DNA of 64,000 bases. It comes from Elymus sibiricus. Lineage: Eukaryota > Streptophyta > Magnoliopsida > Poales > Poaceae. Within the stretch, counting starts at the first letter, position 1. Each line of letters begins with the position of its first letter. A program made the translations under genes and the position numbers. This document shows positions 22,322 through 33,900 of this stretch, piece by piece. The notes below the pieces were generated by a model. It made no database searches and had not been told where the DNA came from. It saw only the letters and a program-made list of their open reading frames with translations. The stretch covers positions 186,678,936 through 186,742,935 of the forward strand of contig CM077676.1 in NCBI GenBank assembly GCA_039707655.1. Direction: 5' to 3'.

Positions 22322-23599
22322 GTCCTTCCCCATATCCTGCGTATAGTTGAGCGTGACCCCGTGGGGGCGACCAGACAATGCTTTACATTTCAAGTATTTT
22401 GCTCCTGCTTGTATTGAACGCCCGTGCTCCTGATTGTATCGAACGCCCGTGCCCTCGTAACGCTTTTCCTCGAAGCTTGTTTTGCTCTTTTCGCTTGCCA
22501 TGGTGCTCTACGTTGTTAAGACCTAGCCCTCGAGCAGGCCATAGCCGTCGCTGGCGTGTCAGGTCGCGATGCCTGGACAAGGCTAGGAGGCGAGGGGCAC
22601 CGGAGGCTGGTTGGTGCTCTCGAGGCGCGATGCTCAGGGAGCCCCCCTTCAACGCGCAAGCGGCTTGCGCCAAGAGAGATGCTGGCGCTAGCGAGGCTGC
22701 CAGAGGGGAAGGCTTGAGAGACGGCGAGGGCGGCTCGCGAGGCGGGAGGCTTAGCTCTCAACAAGGCAGTGTCCAGTGGGCCGTTTCTCGCAGGGTACGC
22801 CTCATGGGGGTTCCGCTCGCGCGATCTCCCGAGTCGGAGCCTGCTGGCTTCCTGGGGCCCTGATGGGGCCACCTCGCGAGGCATCCTCGTGAAGCCCTTC
22901 CGGGAACCTGCTCCTGAGATAACTGCATGTAGAGTACTTAACAACAGGGGAGCAGCGCACGCTCGTCGATTCGCTCATGGGCATCACGTGAGGAGACAAA
23001 ACACCAAGAACCTTGGTGGGGTGGCGTGCACGGGAGCAGACCCACGAGCCAGAGCCCGGCTGCTTGGGTTCTTCAGTGCTGCTGGGACTGACCCGAGCAC
23101 AGGCACCGTGCCCAGCCCCCGCTCGCGTGAGGCTCATGAGGGATGTGGTGAGCGCGCGAGGCTCGTAAGGCAAGGACAAAACGAAACGCCATGTAAGAAA
23201 CCGAACTTAACTGAAGTAAGATGGCGACCCATTACATAACTAAAACAAGATGCGGCTGCCGTGTCCGGCACGGGTCAGCGTGAGGTTGGTGCAACCCGTG
23301 GGGCGCCCTCAATTACACATCGAAGTGAGAAAGAGAGTGCTGCCGTGTCCGGCACGGGTCAACTTGAGGTTGGTGCAGCCCATGGGGCACCCTCGGTTGA
23401 TCGTTCCTTCAGCGCGGAGCATGGGGCTTCCACAGGGGTGTGGGTATGATCGCGGGTCGATCGTTCCGCCAGCGCGGAGCATGGGGCCTCCACTTGGGCG
23501 TGGGCGGGAGCTCTCGCGGGCCCATCAGGCGGACGCAATGAGAGGCTCCGGGGCGTGTACAGCCCCATTTCGTTCGTACGCGTGAGGGTCACGGGTAGA
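22322..23599. other. Non-coding spacer of element C with short repeats
   Basis: No gene is seen. It holds a short tandem repeat (about 22405-22450, GAACGCCCGTG twice) and two pairs of minisatellite-like repeats at about 23245-23520 (GCTGCCGTGTCCGGCACGGG twice; CAGCGCGGAGCATGGGGC twice). It also holds one copy of an approximately 190-bp repeat (22940-23135) containing a CACCAAG...CTTGGTG hairpin. Confidence 0.7.
22940..23135. repeat. Direct repeat, copy 1, element C
   Basis: It shares with 24225-24425 the hairpin CACCAAGAACCTTGGTG (23002-23018), GGCGTGCACGGGAGCAGAC, and GACCCGAGCACAGGCACCG. Its reverse complement occurs twice in tandem in D1 and D2. Confidence 0.8.
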
Positions 23600-23940
23600 A
23601 CTTGCGGAGGTGTTGGATGTCCTAGGCGTTAGGCACAAGAACTCCGTCCTCCGTCTCCAGCTGGGCTAAGCCGGGCCTGGAGACATGAGTAACCCTGAAA
23701 GGGCCTCCCCACGCTGGTGACGGTTTGTGGGGCCCCTCTCCGGAGAGGATTCTGCGCAGGATGAGGTCGAGGGCCTTGAGAGCGCGAGGGCAGACGCCGT
23801 GGCTGTGGCAGCGACGCGAGGCCTGCTGGCACTTCGCGGCGCGAATGGCGGCCTGACGGCGGCCCACCTCGAGGAGCAGTAGATCGGTCTCCCGCGAGCC
23901 GTCCCGACGCGCCTTGTCGAGGGCAGGGGCTCACGGGGAG
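23600..23940 (-). pseudogene. Integrase C-terminal tail of element C
   Basis: The minus strand reads a segment typical of the integrase end: DLILRRILSG, then WGGPFRVTHVSRPG, then LETEDGVLVPNA, followed by a stop and a residual HLRKFYP-like end. No catalytic core or zinc domain is seen between this tail and the reverse transcriptase fragment, so RNase H and most of integrase are deleted. This is based on resemblance to the end of Tat-lineage integrases. Confidence 0.75.
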
Positions 23941-24224
23941 CCGTCCCTAAGCTCCAGAGGGAGGACCGCGACCCGTGCCGTAGACGGGGAAGGAGGGGGC
24001 TCGCCGGCAGGCTTGCTTGCCGCCGTGCGGTTGGGCACATCACGGACTGCAGCTCATCGAGCCAGCCCTTGTCGCTCACGAGGCGCGCTCACGAGGCGTG
24101 CTCGCGAGGCCTACGCACGAGGTTCAGCGTTCGAAATGTCTTTGCCTCGCGAGGCCGGCTCGCGAGAGGCCGCCCGCGAGGTCCTCGCGCAGCTCGCCTC
24201 CTGGGGGACTGCATGTCGACAGGT

Positions 24225-24425
24225 TTTCATAATGGGGGGGAGCGGCACGCGCTCGCTAACTCGCCCGTGGCCGTTGCGTGAGGAGATAAGGCACCAAGGA
24301 CCTTGGTGAGGTGGCGTGCACGGGAGCAGACCCGCGAGCCAGAGCTCAGTCGCTTGGATTTGGCGGTGCTGCAGGGACGGACCCGAGCACAGGCACCGTG
24401 CCTAGCCCCTGCTCACGGAATCGGC
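24225..24425. repeat. Direct repeat, copy 2, element C
   Basis: Partner of 22940-23135. The hairpin is perfect here (CACCAAGG-A-CCTTGGTG, 24292-24308). The two copies flank the integrase tail. The stretch 23941-24224 between them and 24426-24646 beyond hold no recognisable gene and are rich in CTCGCGAG palindromes. Confidence 0.8.
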
Positions 24426-24646
24426 CAGGGGAGGGGTCGCGAGCGTGTGGCGCTCTCTGGTCGGCACCGAACTTAACAGGCAATTAATCAGGTAATCATA
24501 ACTCATCAAGATAGAATCAGCGAAATTCATTACACAGCCAAAAGGATAGGGTTCCGGGAGCGAGGCGGGGGAGGCGCGGCGAGAAGGAGTGTGGGCCGCG
24601 CGAGGCGACGCATCGGGCACACCTGGCAGGACCATGCTGGGCGACG

Positions 24647-25192
24647 TCAGACTGCTTGGCGAGGCGCACCAATGGAGTCCGCTCCTCTGGGGCCAGGGGG
24701 CTCGCGAGGCCCTGGGAGCTCGCGAGGGGCAGGAGGCTCGCGAGGCCCTGGCACGAAGGGTGCCAGCCTCTGGAAAGAAGCGCCGGCGTTCCTCAGCCCG
24801 AAGGGCATGCACATGCCGCCGTCGGCGGGGCCAACGCCTTGGCCAATTCGCGGTAGCTGGAAGGGGTCCTGAGGGCAGAACTTGTTGAGGCTGTTGAAGT
24901 CGACGCACATGCGCTCCTTGCCGCCCTTCTTGGGGACGACGACTGGGTTGGCGAGCCATTCGGGATGGCACACCTCACGAACGACTCCGGCTTCTTGGAG
25001 CTTCTGAACTTCCTTGACGATGAAATCTTGCTTCTCTGGCGCCTGGCGCCGTACTTTCTGCTTGACGGGGCGTGCATTGGGGCACACCGCTAAGTGGTGC
25101 TCGATCACCTTCCTTGGCACACCGGACAAGTCAGATGCTTTCCAGGCGAAAACATCCGAGTTTGCCCGAAGGAAGGTGACGAGCGCGCTTTC
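24647..25192 (-). pseudogene. Collapsed reverse transcriptase of element C
   Basis: The minus strand reads the N-terminal reverse transcriptase segment (VIEHHLAVCPNARPVKQK, a PVVVPKK stretch, MCVDFNSLNKFCPQDPFQLPRI). It then jumps to MPFGLRNAGASFQRLA. The block between, which normally carries the first catalytic Asp, is missing. After RLA the sequence is Pro/Arg-rich repeats from CTCGCGAGG motifs and no YxDD box appears. The polymerase is therefore catalytically dead by deletion. Element D has lost the same central block. Confidence 0.85.
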
Positions 25193-27644
25193 CTATGCAG
25201 GAGGGAGGCCTGTGCCGATGGTGAAGGCAGGGCCGGAGCCACTGCCGTCCACCGACACCTTTTTCGTCTCGGCGCGGTCCTGAGAGAATAGCTGCTTCTT
25301 CTTCATGGGCGCGGCCTCAGGAGGCTCGGCCGTGTCCTCGTCGGTCGGGTGTGCGACAGCAGTAGCCTTGTAGGCGCGCTCGAGGGTGATGGCCGCGTCC
25401 TTCTCGTCGCAGGCGACGGTGATGATGCCGCTGCAGCCGGGCATCTTGAGGACATTGTAGGCGTGATGGGTGGCCGCCATGAACTTGGTGAGAGCTGGGT
25501 AACCCAAGATGGCGTTGTAAGGCAGGCCGATGTGTGCCACGTCGAAGTCGATGAGCTCGGTGTGGTAGTTCTTGCGGGTGCCGAAGGTGACGGGGAGGCG
25601 CACTTGCCCCAGTGGGATGGTGGAGCCATCAGTCACTCCGGAGAAGGGCCTGGTCGGCATCAGGTGGTCGTAGGGCACTTGGAGCGTCTCGAAGGTCTCG
25701 ATGGAGATCACGTTGAGGCCGGCGCCCCCGTCGATGAGGGTCTTGGTGACCGCGACGTTGCTGATAGTTGGAGTGCACAGCATGGGGAGCGCGCCTGCGG
25801 AGGCCGTGGACTTGGGGTTGTCCTTGGAGTCGAAGGTGATTGCGTACTGCGACCACTTGAGGGGCCGCGAAGCCTCTGGCCTCGGGAGGGCGGCATACAC
25901 CTCGCGAGAGAGTTGCTTGAAGTGGCAGATGGACGCGGGGGCTTGGGACCCGCCAAGGATGCAGGCGACCGCACGAGGCTCCTGGTAGCCCCCAGCGCCC
26001 TCGTCGGGCTGGTTGACGTCGTTCCTCCGGGGCGGTGGCGGTAGCGGCGGGAGAGCGGCATTGGCCTGAGGATTCGCCTCACGAGGCTGGTCGCGCCAGG
26101 CGGCCTCACGAGGCTGGTCACGCCAGCCCTGGCGGTAGTTGCCATTACCGTTGCGGCTGTCCCAGCGGTTGCCGCTGCGGCCGCCTCCGCGGCCGGCGCC
26201 GCGGCCATTGCAGTCGTCTCGGCGGCCCTGGCGCTCGTCGCGGAGCAGCTTGAGCTCCTGACAGTCCTCGGTGTTGTGGGAGCGGACGTTGTGAAAGGCG
26301 CAGAGTGGCCGATTGTCCTTCCAGGGCTCGTCGTGGTCGCGGCCGCGCTTCTGCTCGGGCTCCGCCGCAAGCACGGCAGGGCCCCTTGCGCTTGATGTCC
26401 TTGCTCTTGGCCTTGGCGGCGTCGAGTGCCGCGTCGGGGTCGTTGTGGATGAAGAAGCGGCCTTCTTCAGCCTTGGCGCACTTGTCGGCGAGGTCGAGCA
26501 GCTTAAGCATGGAGTCGAGCTCACCGTTGATGGCGAGCTTCTCGCGCATCTTGACGTCCATGACGCCGGTGGAGAACGCAGAGATGACGGCCGCGTCGGA
26601 GGCGCGCGGGATCTTGTTGCGCACTTGGCTGAAATGCTGGATGTACTTGCGGAGGGTCTCGCCCGGGCGCTGCCGAACACGCCGCAGGTCGTTGATGGTG
26701 AGGGAGCGATCCTACGTGCCCTTGAAGTTGGCGACGAACTGGCTACAGAGCTCGGCCCACGATGAGATGGACGCCTCGGGGAGGTTCATGAGCCAGGAGC
26801 ACGGGCCGTCCTTGAGGGCCATGGGGAGCCAGTTCGCCATGACCTTGTCGTCGTCGTTCGCCGCATCGACGCTCAGCGTGTAGAGCTGGAGGAACTCCGT
26901 GGGGTTGGGGGTGCCATCGTAGCGCGGAGGCAGCTCAGGCTTGAACTTCACGGGCCAGACGACGCGACGCAGCTTGCGGGTGAAGGCACGGCAGCCCACA
27001 CCGCTTGAGGGGACGCCGCCAGCGAGGGCGGCGCGGTTTTGACACCCGGCCGCTGTAACGTCCTGAACGGCCTGGTCCTGGTGCTGGCGCTGCCGCTCGA
27101 GGAGCACTCGCGCGTCGGGGGGCGCGCGGCGGATGATCTGGCAGCTGGCCTCATCTCGGTCTGGCGATGACACGCCACGGGACGGCTCACGAGCCCGTGC
27201 GCTGCGCTGGGGCCCGCCGCGCTCGTCGCGCAGAGGAGGTGGCGGGGGAGCGCCGTGCGCCAGGTCCCCAGCGCGAGACGGCGGAGGGCCGAGCGAGTGA
27301 GAAGGTGCCGGAGCGTCCCCGGCGACGTTGACGAGCTCGGTGATGCGACCGAGCCAGGCGTCATAGCCGGCGTCAGCTGGACGGTAGCGGAGCAGCTCGC
27401 GCGCCATGAGCAGCGCGGCCTGCGGGTTCGGCGGCCCATTGCGGGCGAGGGAGGAGGCCGTGGTGGTGTGGCCGTTCGCCTGCACGGAGGGGTGCAGGGA
27501 GGAGTCCTGCTGCTCGCGGGCACCGGGGTCGGTGGCGGCAACAGCCTCGGCTTTGGGGCGGCGGCGATTGCCACGGGCCACTGGCTTCGTCTGAGCCACG
27601 TGGCCAGCCCTACGCTCGGCGCGCTCGTGACGTGCGTCGGCCAT
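25193..27644 (-). pseudogene. Gag and protease of element C (broken)
   Basis: The minus-strand frame starts at Met 27644. Gag carries the motif LLMARELLRYRP...YDAWLGRITELV, also found in D, and a gag core ending MNLPEASISSWAELC. A TAG at 26712-26714 interrupts it. The same frame continues to about 26390, where a one-base shift moves the reading to the frame open to 25193. That frame has a Cys/His knuckle of the type CAFHNVRSHNTEDC and an aspartic-protease relic with LIDGGAGLNV. A further TAG at about 25193 separates protease from the reverse transcriptase remnant. Gag would build the particle and protease would process it. With a stop, a shift and another stop, no whole product is possible. 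Confidence 0.85.
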
Positions 27645-27687
27645 GAGGTCGGTGGAGCAGAGGGCGGAGCGAAAGAACAGTAGCGCA

Positions 27688-27707
27688 CCCCTACCTGGCG
27701 CGCCAAA
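27688..27707 (-). other. Primer binding site region of element C
   Basis: The minus strand reads TTTGGCGCGCCAGGTAG directly inside the 5' LTR, the same as in element D1 (36226 onward). This is the position of the tRNA primer site. I cannot name the tRNA with confidence. Confidence 0.7.
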
Positions 27708-28637
27708 TGTCGGAAGTCGGGCTCCGGGGACCCAAAGGTTCGAACACTGGGGTGAGCTCGTTCTACTACTTCGTCTCCTACCATGGCTAAGCGACGGCGA
27801 GGCTACGGCGAGGGCGCACTAGCGAGGAATGGCCGTGGACTCAGCGGTTTACCCAAGTTCGGGCCACCTTGCGGTGTAAGACCCTACTCCTGCTTGGTTG
27901 GTATTGCTTTGGTGCGAGAGCGAGTACAAGGTTGAAGATGATGAGGATTCGATAGAGCTCTACAATGGTTGCTCTACCCTTTTTATCAGCCTTGGTCCTC
28001 TTCCCCCTGGAAACTTAGGCGGGAAGGGTTGCCACACTTGGCGATTTTGAAAGGGGACTGGTGCTCAGGCTATCCTGACTAAAGGTGGTCTTCGCCTGCC
28101 AAAGTGTGATCCATGACGCGCCGGTGGGCTCGGTGATGACCTCCGCCCTGCGCGCCCGCCGTCTTGGTCTTCCTTCGCCGATCGGGCAATCTTTGGGGTT
28201 GCTTTGGGGAGTAGATAGCTGGCCCTGCTCCCTTAACACAAAAGTGGAAACCATCTTCATCCGTGCCTGCTGGCGCGCCCTCTGTCGCCACTTGTCGCCG
28301 CGCGCGTCACCCACGTGACTGGCCCCAGACCACACGGCACGCCGAATAGTCTTCGTCTCGAGCGCCCGCGGGAGGGGGGCCTCGGGAGGCCACCTCGGGA
28401 AGCCGCCTCGCGAGGCCACCTCGGGAAGCCGCCTCGCGAGAGGACCTCGCGAGGCCGTTGATGGTGATGCTGAGCCTTGCTCGCCACTCCCTGAGGAGGG
28501 GGCCTCAGGAGGCCAGGGCCTCATGAGGGGTCTTGGCGAGGTACTTGGTGATGACGGCCTGCTGGGCCCATGCCAAGCGTCGCGCCCTGGGTCACAGGCA
28601 GACGGGTCTGGATACCCTAGGTTCCATGGGCCCGACA
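27708..28637 (-). repeat. 5' LTR of element C
   Basis: 930 bp with TGTCGG and CCGACA ends. On the minus strand a TATA-like TGATAAAAAGGG occurs near 27978-27988, a possible promoter. The LTR is rich in CTCGCGAG-type palindromes around 28360-28460. Confidence 0.93.
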
Positions 28638-30021
28638 GATGGGATATCACAATATCTCTTATTTAATTAATGCATCTATATACTTGATTGTGTGTGGAAG
28701 GCTCGGCCTTTTGCCTAGTGTTTTGTTCCACTCATGCCGCCTTAGTTTCCGTAATACCGGTGTTATGATCCTTGATTAGCATTCCTAACATGCTCAGGGG
28801 AATGGGATCCTCTTGATAGTTTGCTTTGAATAACCGCTTCCAGCAAGGCCCAACTTTGGTTTTACCATTTGCCTAATAACAACTAAAACTTGCATAGGGA
28901 GTAATTAACCCGAGGATATTTTAATCAACAACCCCAGGCCAGTGCTCCTCATGAGTGTTGGTCCGAAACAAAGTCATTTGCAGCTTCCCCCAGGGAAACT
29001 CAGGTCTCAGTTGCTGTACGCTGTGCTCATCCGATCGTGGCCTGATTTCGAGATACGCGCGGCTCCAATCGGGGTGTCGGCACATCGGGAGGTCTTGCTG
29101 GACTTGTGTTATCATTGTCGAAATGTTTTGTGCACCAGGATTCCGAGGATACTTTGGGCTATCTCGAGGTTGAGGTATTTCCACCGTAGCTTGTGTTTGT
29201 CTATGATGGACCAGGTTGGAACACCCCTGCAGGGTTAAATCTTTCGTGAAGCCGTGCCCGCGGTTATGTGGTGACTTGGATATTTTTAACCTCCGGTTGT
29301 AGAGAACTAGACACTAATTCTAATAAAATACACCAACTGTGTGTGTAACCGTGATGGTCTCTTTTCGAGTAAGTTCGGGAAGAGAACACGGTGGGGTTAT
29401 GATTGAACCGTAAGTAGGTGTTCTGGATCACTTCTTGATCATATTAAACTTGAGACCGTTATGCGTAGTATGCTCATCTTAATTCTTGTACTCGTAAGTT
29501 AGCCACTTAAACATGCTTAGTGCTTGTTGCAACCTCACCACATTTACCCCTTCCATTCCTATAAGCTTAAATAGTTTGGTTACCTTGGGTGATGAGATTG
29601 CTGAGTCCCTGTGGCTCACAGATTACTATAAACACCAGTTCCAGGTACGCTTGAGACAGACACATGTGAGCCCGAGATGCTCCATTGGGAGTATGATGAT
29701 GAGCGTGGACATATGTACGTCACGATGCCAAACGATCAGTAGTGGGCCCTAGTCGGTTGATCCGGGATGATTGCAGGGTGGTGTTTTCTCGTTTGTTTTC
29801 ATCTGTAGTCGGACCCTGTCTTTCATTTGGATGATTGTATGATGATTATGATATATTTATGCTGTAGCATGTGGCGAGTGTAAGCCTTTATCTAGTACAC
29901 TCATCTATTCATTTGGTTGTATGTATTTGAGAACCACCTTGCTATGCGATCCAAAATGGGGTTCTGCCATGATCTCGACTTTATCACGAGGTTGCGATAG
30001 AGCCTCATCTTGGGCGTTACA

Positions 30022-30922
30022 AGTTGGTATTCAGAACCATACTGACTATAGGAGCCCCTTGATTGATCAAACCGTTGACGAGTCTAGAAGAAAAACTATT
30101 TTGAGTCCTAGTTATATATATCGGAGAGTAGGAATTCTTTTTACTCCTTATCCCCTTCGTCGCTCTGGTGAGAAATTGTGGCCTAGGTGTTTTATTCTAC
30201 TACCTCTTCTCACTCAATTTTTTTTAGGATCACGGTGGTATTGTTGCAATGGTTGCGATATCACTGTGACGTGACTCTGTTCTTGGTGCCTCCCGACCAT
30301 ATGGATTGGACCCGGGGAGTTGAGCTCCAAGGGGTTTTTGTCACACTCGCTATCGTTTTGGTTCCGGAATACCAGAGGACGCCGACATCGAAACGCTTCT
30401 ATACTTTTTGTGGTGGCAAATAGTGCCGTGACTTTTCCCCAGCACTGGAGGAGATAGCTCGGATGATCCACCATGGCTAGTATCATTGTGTTTTCGAAGG
30501 TCTGAGGTAGATGAATTTGCGAAGTTTCTCGGTTGTGTGTTGAGGGTTGCGAATGCGGTTGCAGCTGATTAGGTTGTTGTTTGATGAGTAGGTTCCTGGA
30601 TCCGCAACCTGATCTCATAACCAAGAAGTTTCGGGAGTTCCTAGGGGAATTCAAGTATCACCTAGGATATCTTTCCAACAGACACATGATACGATATGGG
30701 GTCTATCATATGTTTGTTTCCATCTTCGTTACCTTGTGCTTTATTCTAACATTCTTTCCAAGTGGCTTCTCAATCTTTGGTGTATCATCTATCTTTTGGA
30801 ATGCATTCGTTCATATCTGTTCGGATGCTAGCTTGTGAAGAATTCTGTTGCAATATCTATCCTATTGATTTAGCTTTTCAATTGTCTCATTGAAGATTCT
30901 AACGGTTGTTTTCATCTTCAGG
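30022..30922 (+). other. Leader of element B copy 1 with primer binding site
   Basis: About 900 bp between LTR1 and gag. The primer site at 30025-30038 reads TGGTATTCAGAACC, close to the initiator tRNA-Met complement TGGTATCAGAGCC but with an extra T. The rest has no supported gene; short ORFs in it are not conserved. Confidence 0.8.
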
Positions 30923-33900
30923 ATGGCTCCCGCAACCCGTGGGAATCCGACCCGTAATGATGGGGAGCAGTCAGAACCTCCACCTCCTCCTCCACCTCCG
31001 CCTCTGGAGGCATGGCAAGCTTTGATGGCAGCAACCAATGCCAATACTCAGATGCTGCTCCAATTTATGCAAGAGCGGAATCAAGGGTATCAAGGCAATC
31101 AAGGTCAAGGCAACTTCATCAATCAACCTCAATGTGCAACTCCCAACCAGTTTCTCAGCAACCAGCCCAAGTCCTTCAATTCATGCACTCAGCCTCTCAA
31201 TGCTGACGATTGGTTGCTGGATATCAACAAACACTTCGAGTGCAGCAATGTCAGACCTGAGGACTATGTCAAGTTCGCTTCTTTCCAGCTCAAGGACCAG
31301 GCAGCCGAGTGGTGGCAGCAGTACAAAGACTCTAGAGGTGGTCGAGTCATCACTTGGACCGATTTCTGTCATGATTTCAGAGCACATCACATTCCGTCAA
31401 GTGTGTTTGAGGAGATGCGTAAGAAATTCAGAAATCTCAAGCAAGGAAGCGTGTCTGTCTACCAGTATAACACTGAGTTCCAGAATCTTGCTCATTATGC
31501 CAAGCAAGACATTCCAGATGACAAGAGCAAGATCTACCAGTTCAGGGGTGGTCTCAGAGAGGACCTACAGCTTGCTCTCATCCTAGTCGATCCGCCTGAG
31601 TTTGATCAGTTCTATAACATGGCACTCAAGCAAGAATCAGCTCAGATCAAGTTTGATGCTTCTAAGAAGAGAATCAGAGATGCAGTTCACTCTTCTTCCT
31701 CGTCTCAAGTGGTTGCCAAGCAGCAGAAGTTCTGGTTACCTCCTCCTCCTCAGTTTCGTCCTCAGCATCAGCAGAAGCAGTTTGGTGGTCGTGGTTCTTC
31801 CCACCCACCCAACCCAGTGTACCAGTAGAGATCTCAGGCTCCAAGGGCAGTTGTTCCTCCTCCTCGTCCGCTCTCAGAGGTTACTTGTCACAAGTGTGGT
31901 CAGAAAGGACACTGTGCCAACAAGTGCACCCAGAAGCGCCTTCCACCTCCTCCTCCCAGCAGGCCGCCAGGCAATGCTATTGTCAAGCACAATCCCAATT
32001 CTGCAAGAGTGAACATGGTGAATTCAGCTCAAGCAGACTAGTCTTCTGAAGTGATCATGGGTAATCTCTGGGTTAACTCCATTCCAGCTAAAGTTTTGTT
32101 TGATACTGGTGCATCGCATTCTTTCATTTCAAGAACTTTTGCATCAAAGCATGAGTTGGTGTTTCAAAAGTTGCCTAGACCTGTCTCCGTTATTTCTCTA
32201 GGTACATTGATGAATTCCAACAGCTTTGTTCCAAATGTCGGTATCAAGATGGGCAATTATTCTTTTCTGGCTGATCCTATGGTCCTCAGGAATTCTGATA
32301 TTGATCTTAGCCTCGGCATGAATTGGCTTTCTAAGCACAAGGCTTCTCTTGATTGTGCTGCCAAGGAAGTTAAATTGACTCATCCTTCTGAAGAGGTCAT
32401 TATCTTTGCGGCTCGTGATGATACCATTCGGTTATTCTCTCTCAATGAGAAAGGCAAGATTAATGCCATATCTCAAATTCCAGTGGTATGTGAATATGAG
32501 GAAGTTTTTCCAGAAGAGTTGCCAGGAATGCCTCCTCACCGGCCTGTTGAGTTTGTCATTGAGCTCGAGCCCGGCACAGAACCCGTATGCAAACGCCCCT
32601 ACAAGCTTGGGCCAGAAGAGCTGAAAGAATTGAAGAGACAGCTCGATGAACAAGAGCGTCTGGGTTTGATCAGACCGAGTTCATCTCCTTGGGGTTGTGG
32701 AGTTCTCTTTGTCAAGAAGAAAGATGGCACGGAAAGACTTTGCGTTGACTACCGCCCATTGAATAAAAAGACAATCAAGAACAAATATCCACTTCCCAAT
32801 TTCAATGAATTGTTCGAGCAACTCAAAGGTGCAAAGGTGTTCTCAAAGCTCGATCTTTGGATGGGATATCACCAAATCCGTATTCGCGAAGAAGACATTC
32901 CCAAAACAGCTTTTAGGACGAGCTTTGGTTCATATGAATACATAGTGATGTCCTTCGGCCTTGCAAATGCACCTCCTACTTTCTCTCGTGTGCTGAACTA
33001 TGTGTTCAATCCATACACAAATGAGTTCGTTCTTGTCTATCTCGATGACATCCTGGTTTTCTCCAAGACTAAAGAGGATCATGCAAAGCATTTGCGCTTG
33101 GTATTTGATAAGCTCAGAGAGCATCGGTTTTATGCAAAGTTCTCTAAGTGTGAATTCTGGCTTGATGAAGTTCTTTACCCCGGTCACATTATCTCTGCCA
33201 AGGGCATCTCAGTAAATCCTGAAAAGGTTGAAGCTATCTCGGGCTTGCAAGTTATTGCAGAAGATTCGTGGAGAACTTCTCCAAGATTGCCAAGCCTTTG
33301 TCTAACCATCTCCAGAAGCATGTCAAATATTCTTGGACTCCTGAGTGTGATGTTGCGTTCAATACACTCAAAGAGAAGCTCATAACTGCTCCAGTTCTCA
33401 CTCCTCCAGATGAATCCAAGCCCTACCAAGTGTTCTGTGATGCTTCTCTGCAAGGTCTCGGTGGAGTACTAATGCAAGAGAAGAAAGTGGTGGCTTATAC
33501 CTCTCGGTAGTTGAAGCCGAACGAGAGGAACTATCCTACTCATGACTTGGAGTTGGCAGCAGTCGTCCATGCCTTAATCACATGGAGACATCTCTTGTTG
33601 GGCAGGCAGGTGGACATTTTCATCGATCACAAGAGCCTCAAGTACATATTCACTCGGCCCAACCTTAATCTCCATCAGACCCGATGGGTGGAGATGATTC
33701 AAGAGTACAACCCGAGCATTGAATACACTCCAGGCAAGGCTAATGTTATCGCGGATGCTTTGAGCAGAAAAGCGTATTGCAACAGTCTTATTCTCAAGCC
33801 GGTCCAGCCTGATCTGTGTGAGGCTTTCAGGAAACTCAACCTCCAGCTTATTCCGCAAAGATTTCTTGCAAACCTCCAGATCACTCCCACATTGGAGGAT

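Larger units (their letters stand above)
17898..28637 (-). mobile_element. Element C: non-autonomous Tat/Retand-like Ty3/gypsy element, minus strand
   Basis: 10,740 bp inserted in LTR1 with target duplication GATGG (17893-17897 and 28638-28642). LTR2 is uninterrupted at this point. LTRs are 930 bp each. On the minus strand it carries a primer site, a broken gag-protease, a collapsed reverse transcriptase and an integrase tail. On the plus strand it carries a large antisense gene. The organisation and primer site match element D, and the LTR starts are related (TGTCGG, then a similar run), so C and D are subfamilies of one group. With no complete reverse transcriptase or integrase it could only have moved with help from a relative. 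Confidence 0.94.
14288..30021 (+). repeat. LTR1 of element B, split by a Helitron and by element C
   Basis: It starts TGTAACACCCC at 14288 and ends GCGTTACA at 30021. Removing the Helitron (2,569 bp) and element C with its duplication (10,745 bp) leaves about 2,420 bp, matching LTR2 (2,418 bp). LTR pieces are 14288-14347, 16917-17897 and 28643-30021. It is at once the 3' LTR of copy 0 and the 5' LTR of copy 1. Divergence from LTR2 is roughly 5% in stretches compared by eye. A TATA-like TATATTTAT occurs at 29852-29860. Confidence 0.92.
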
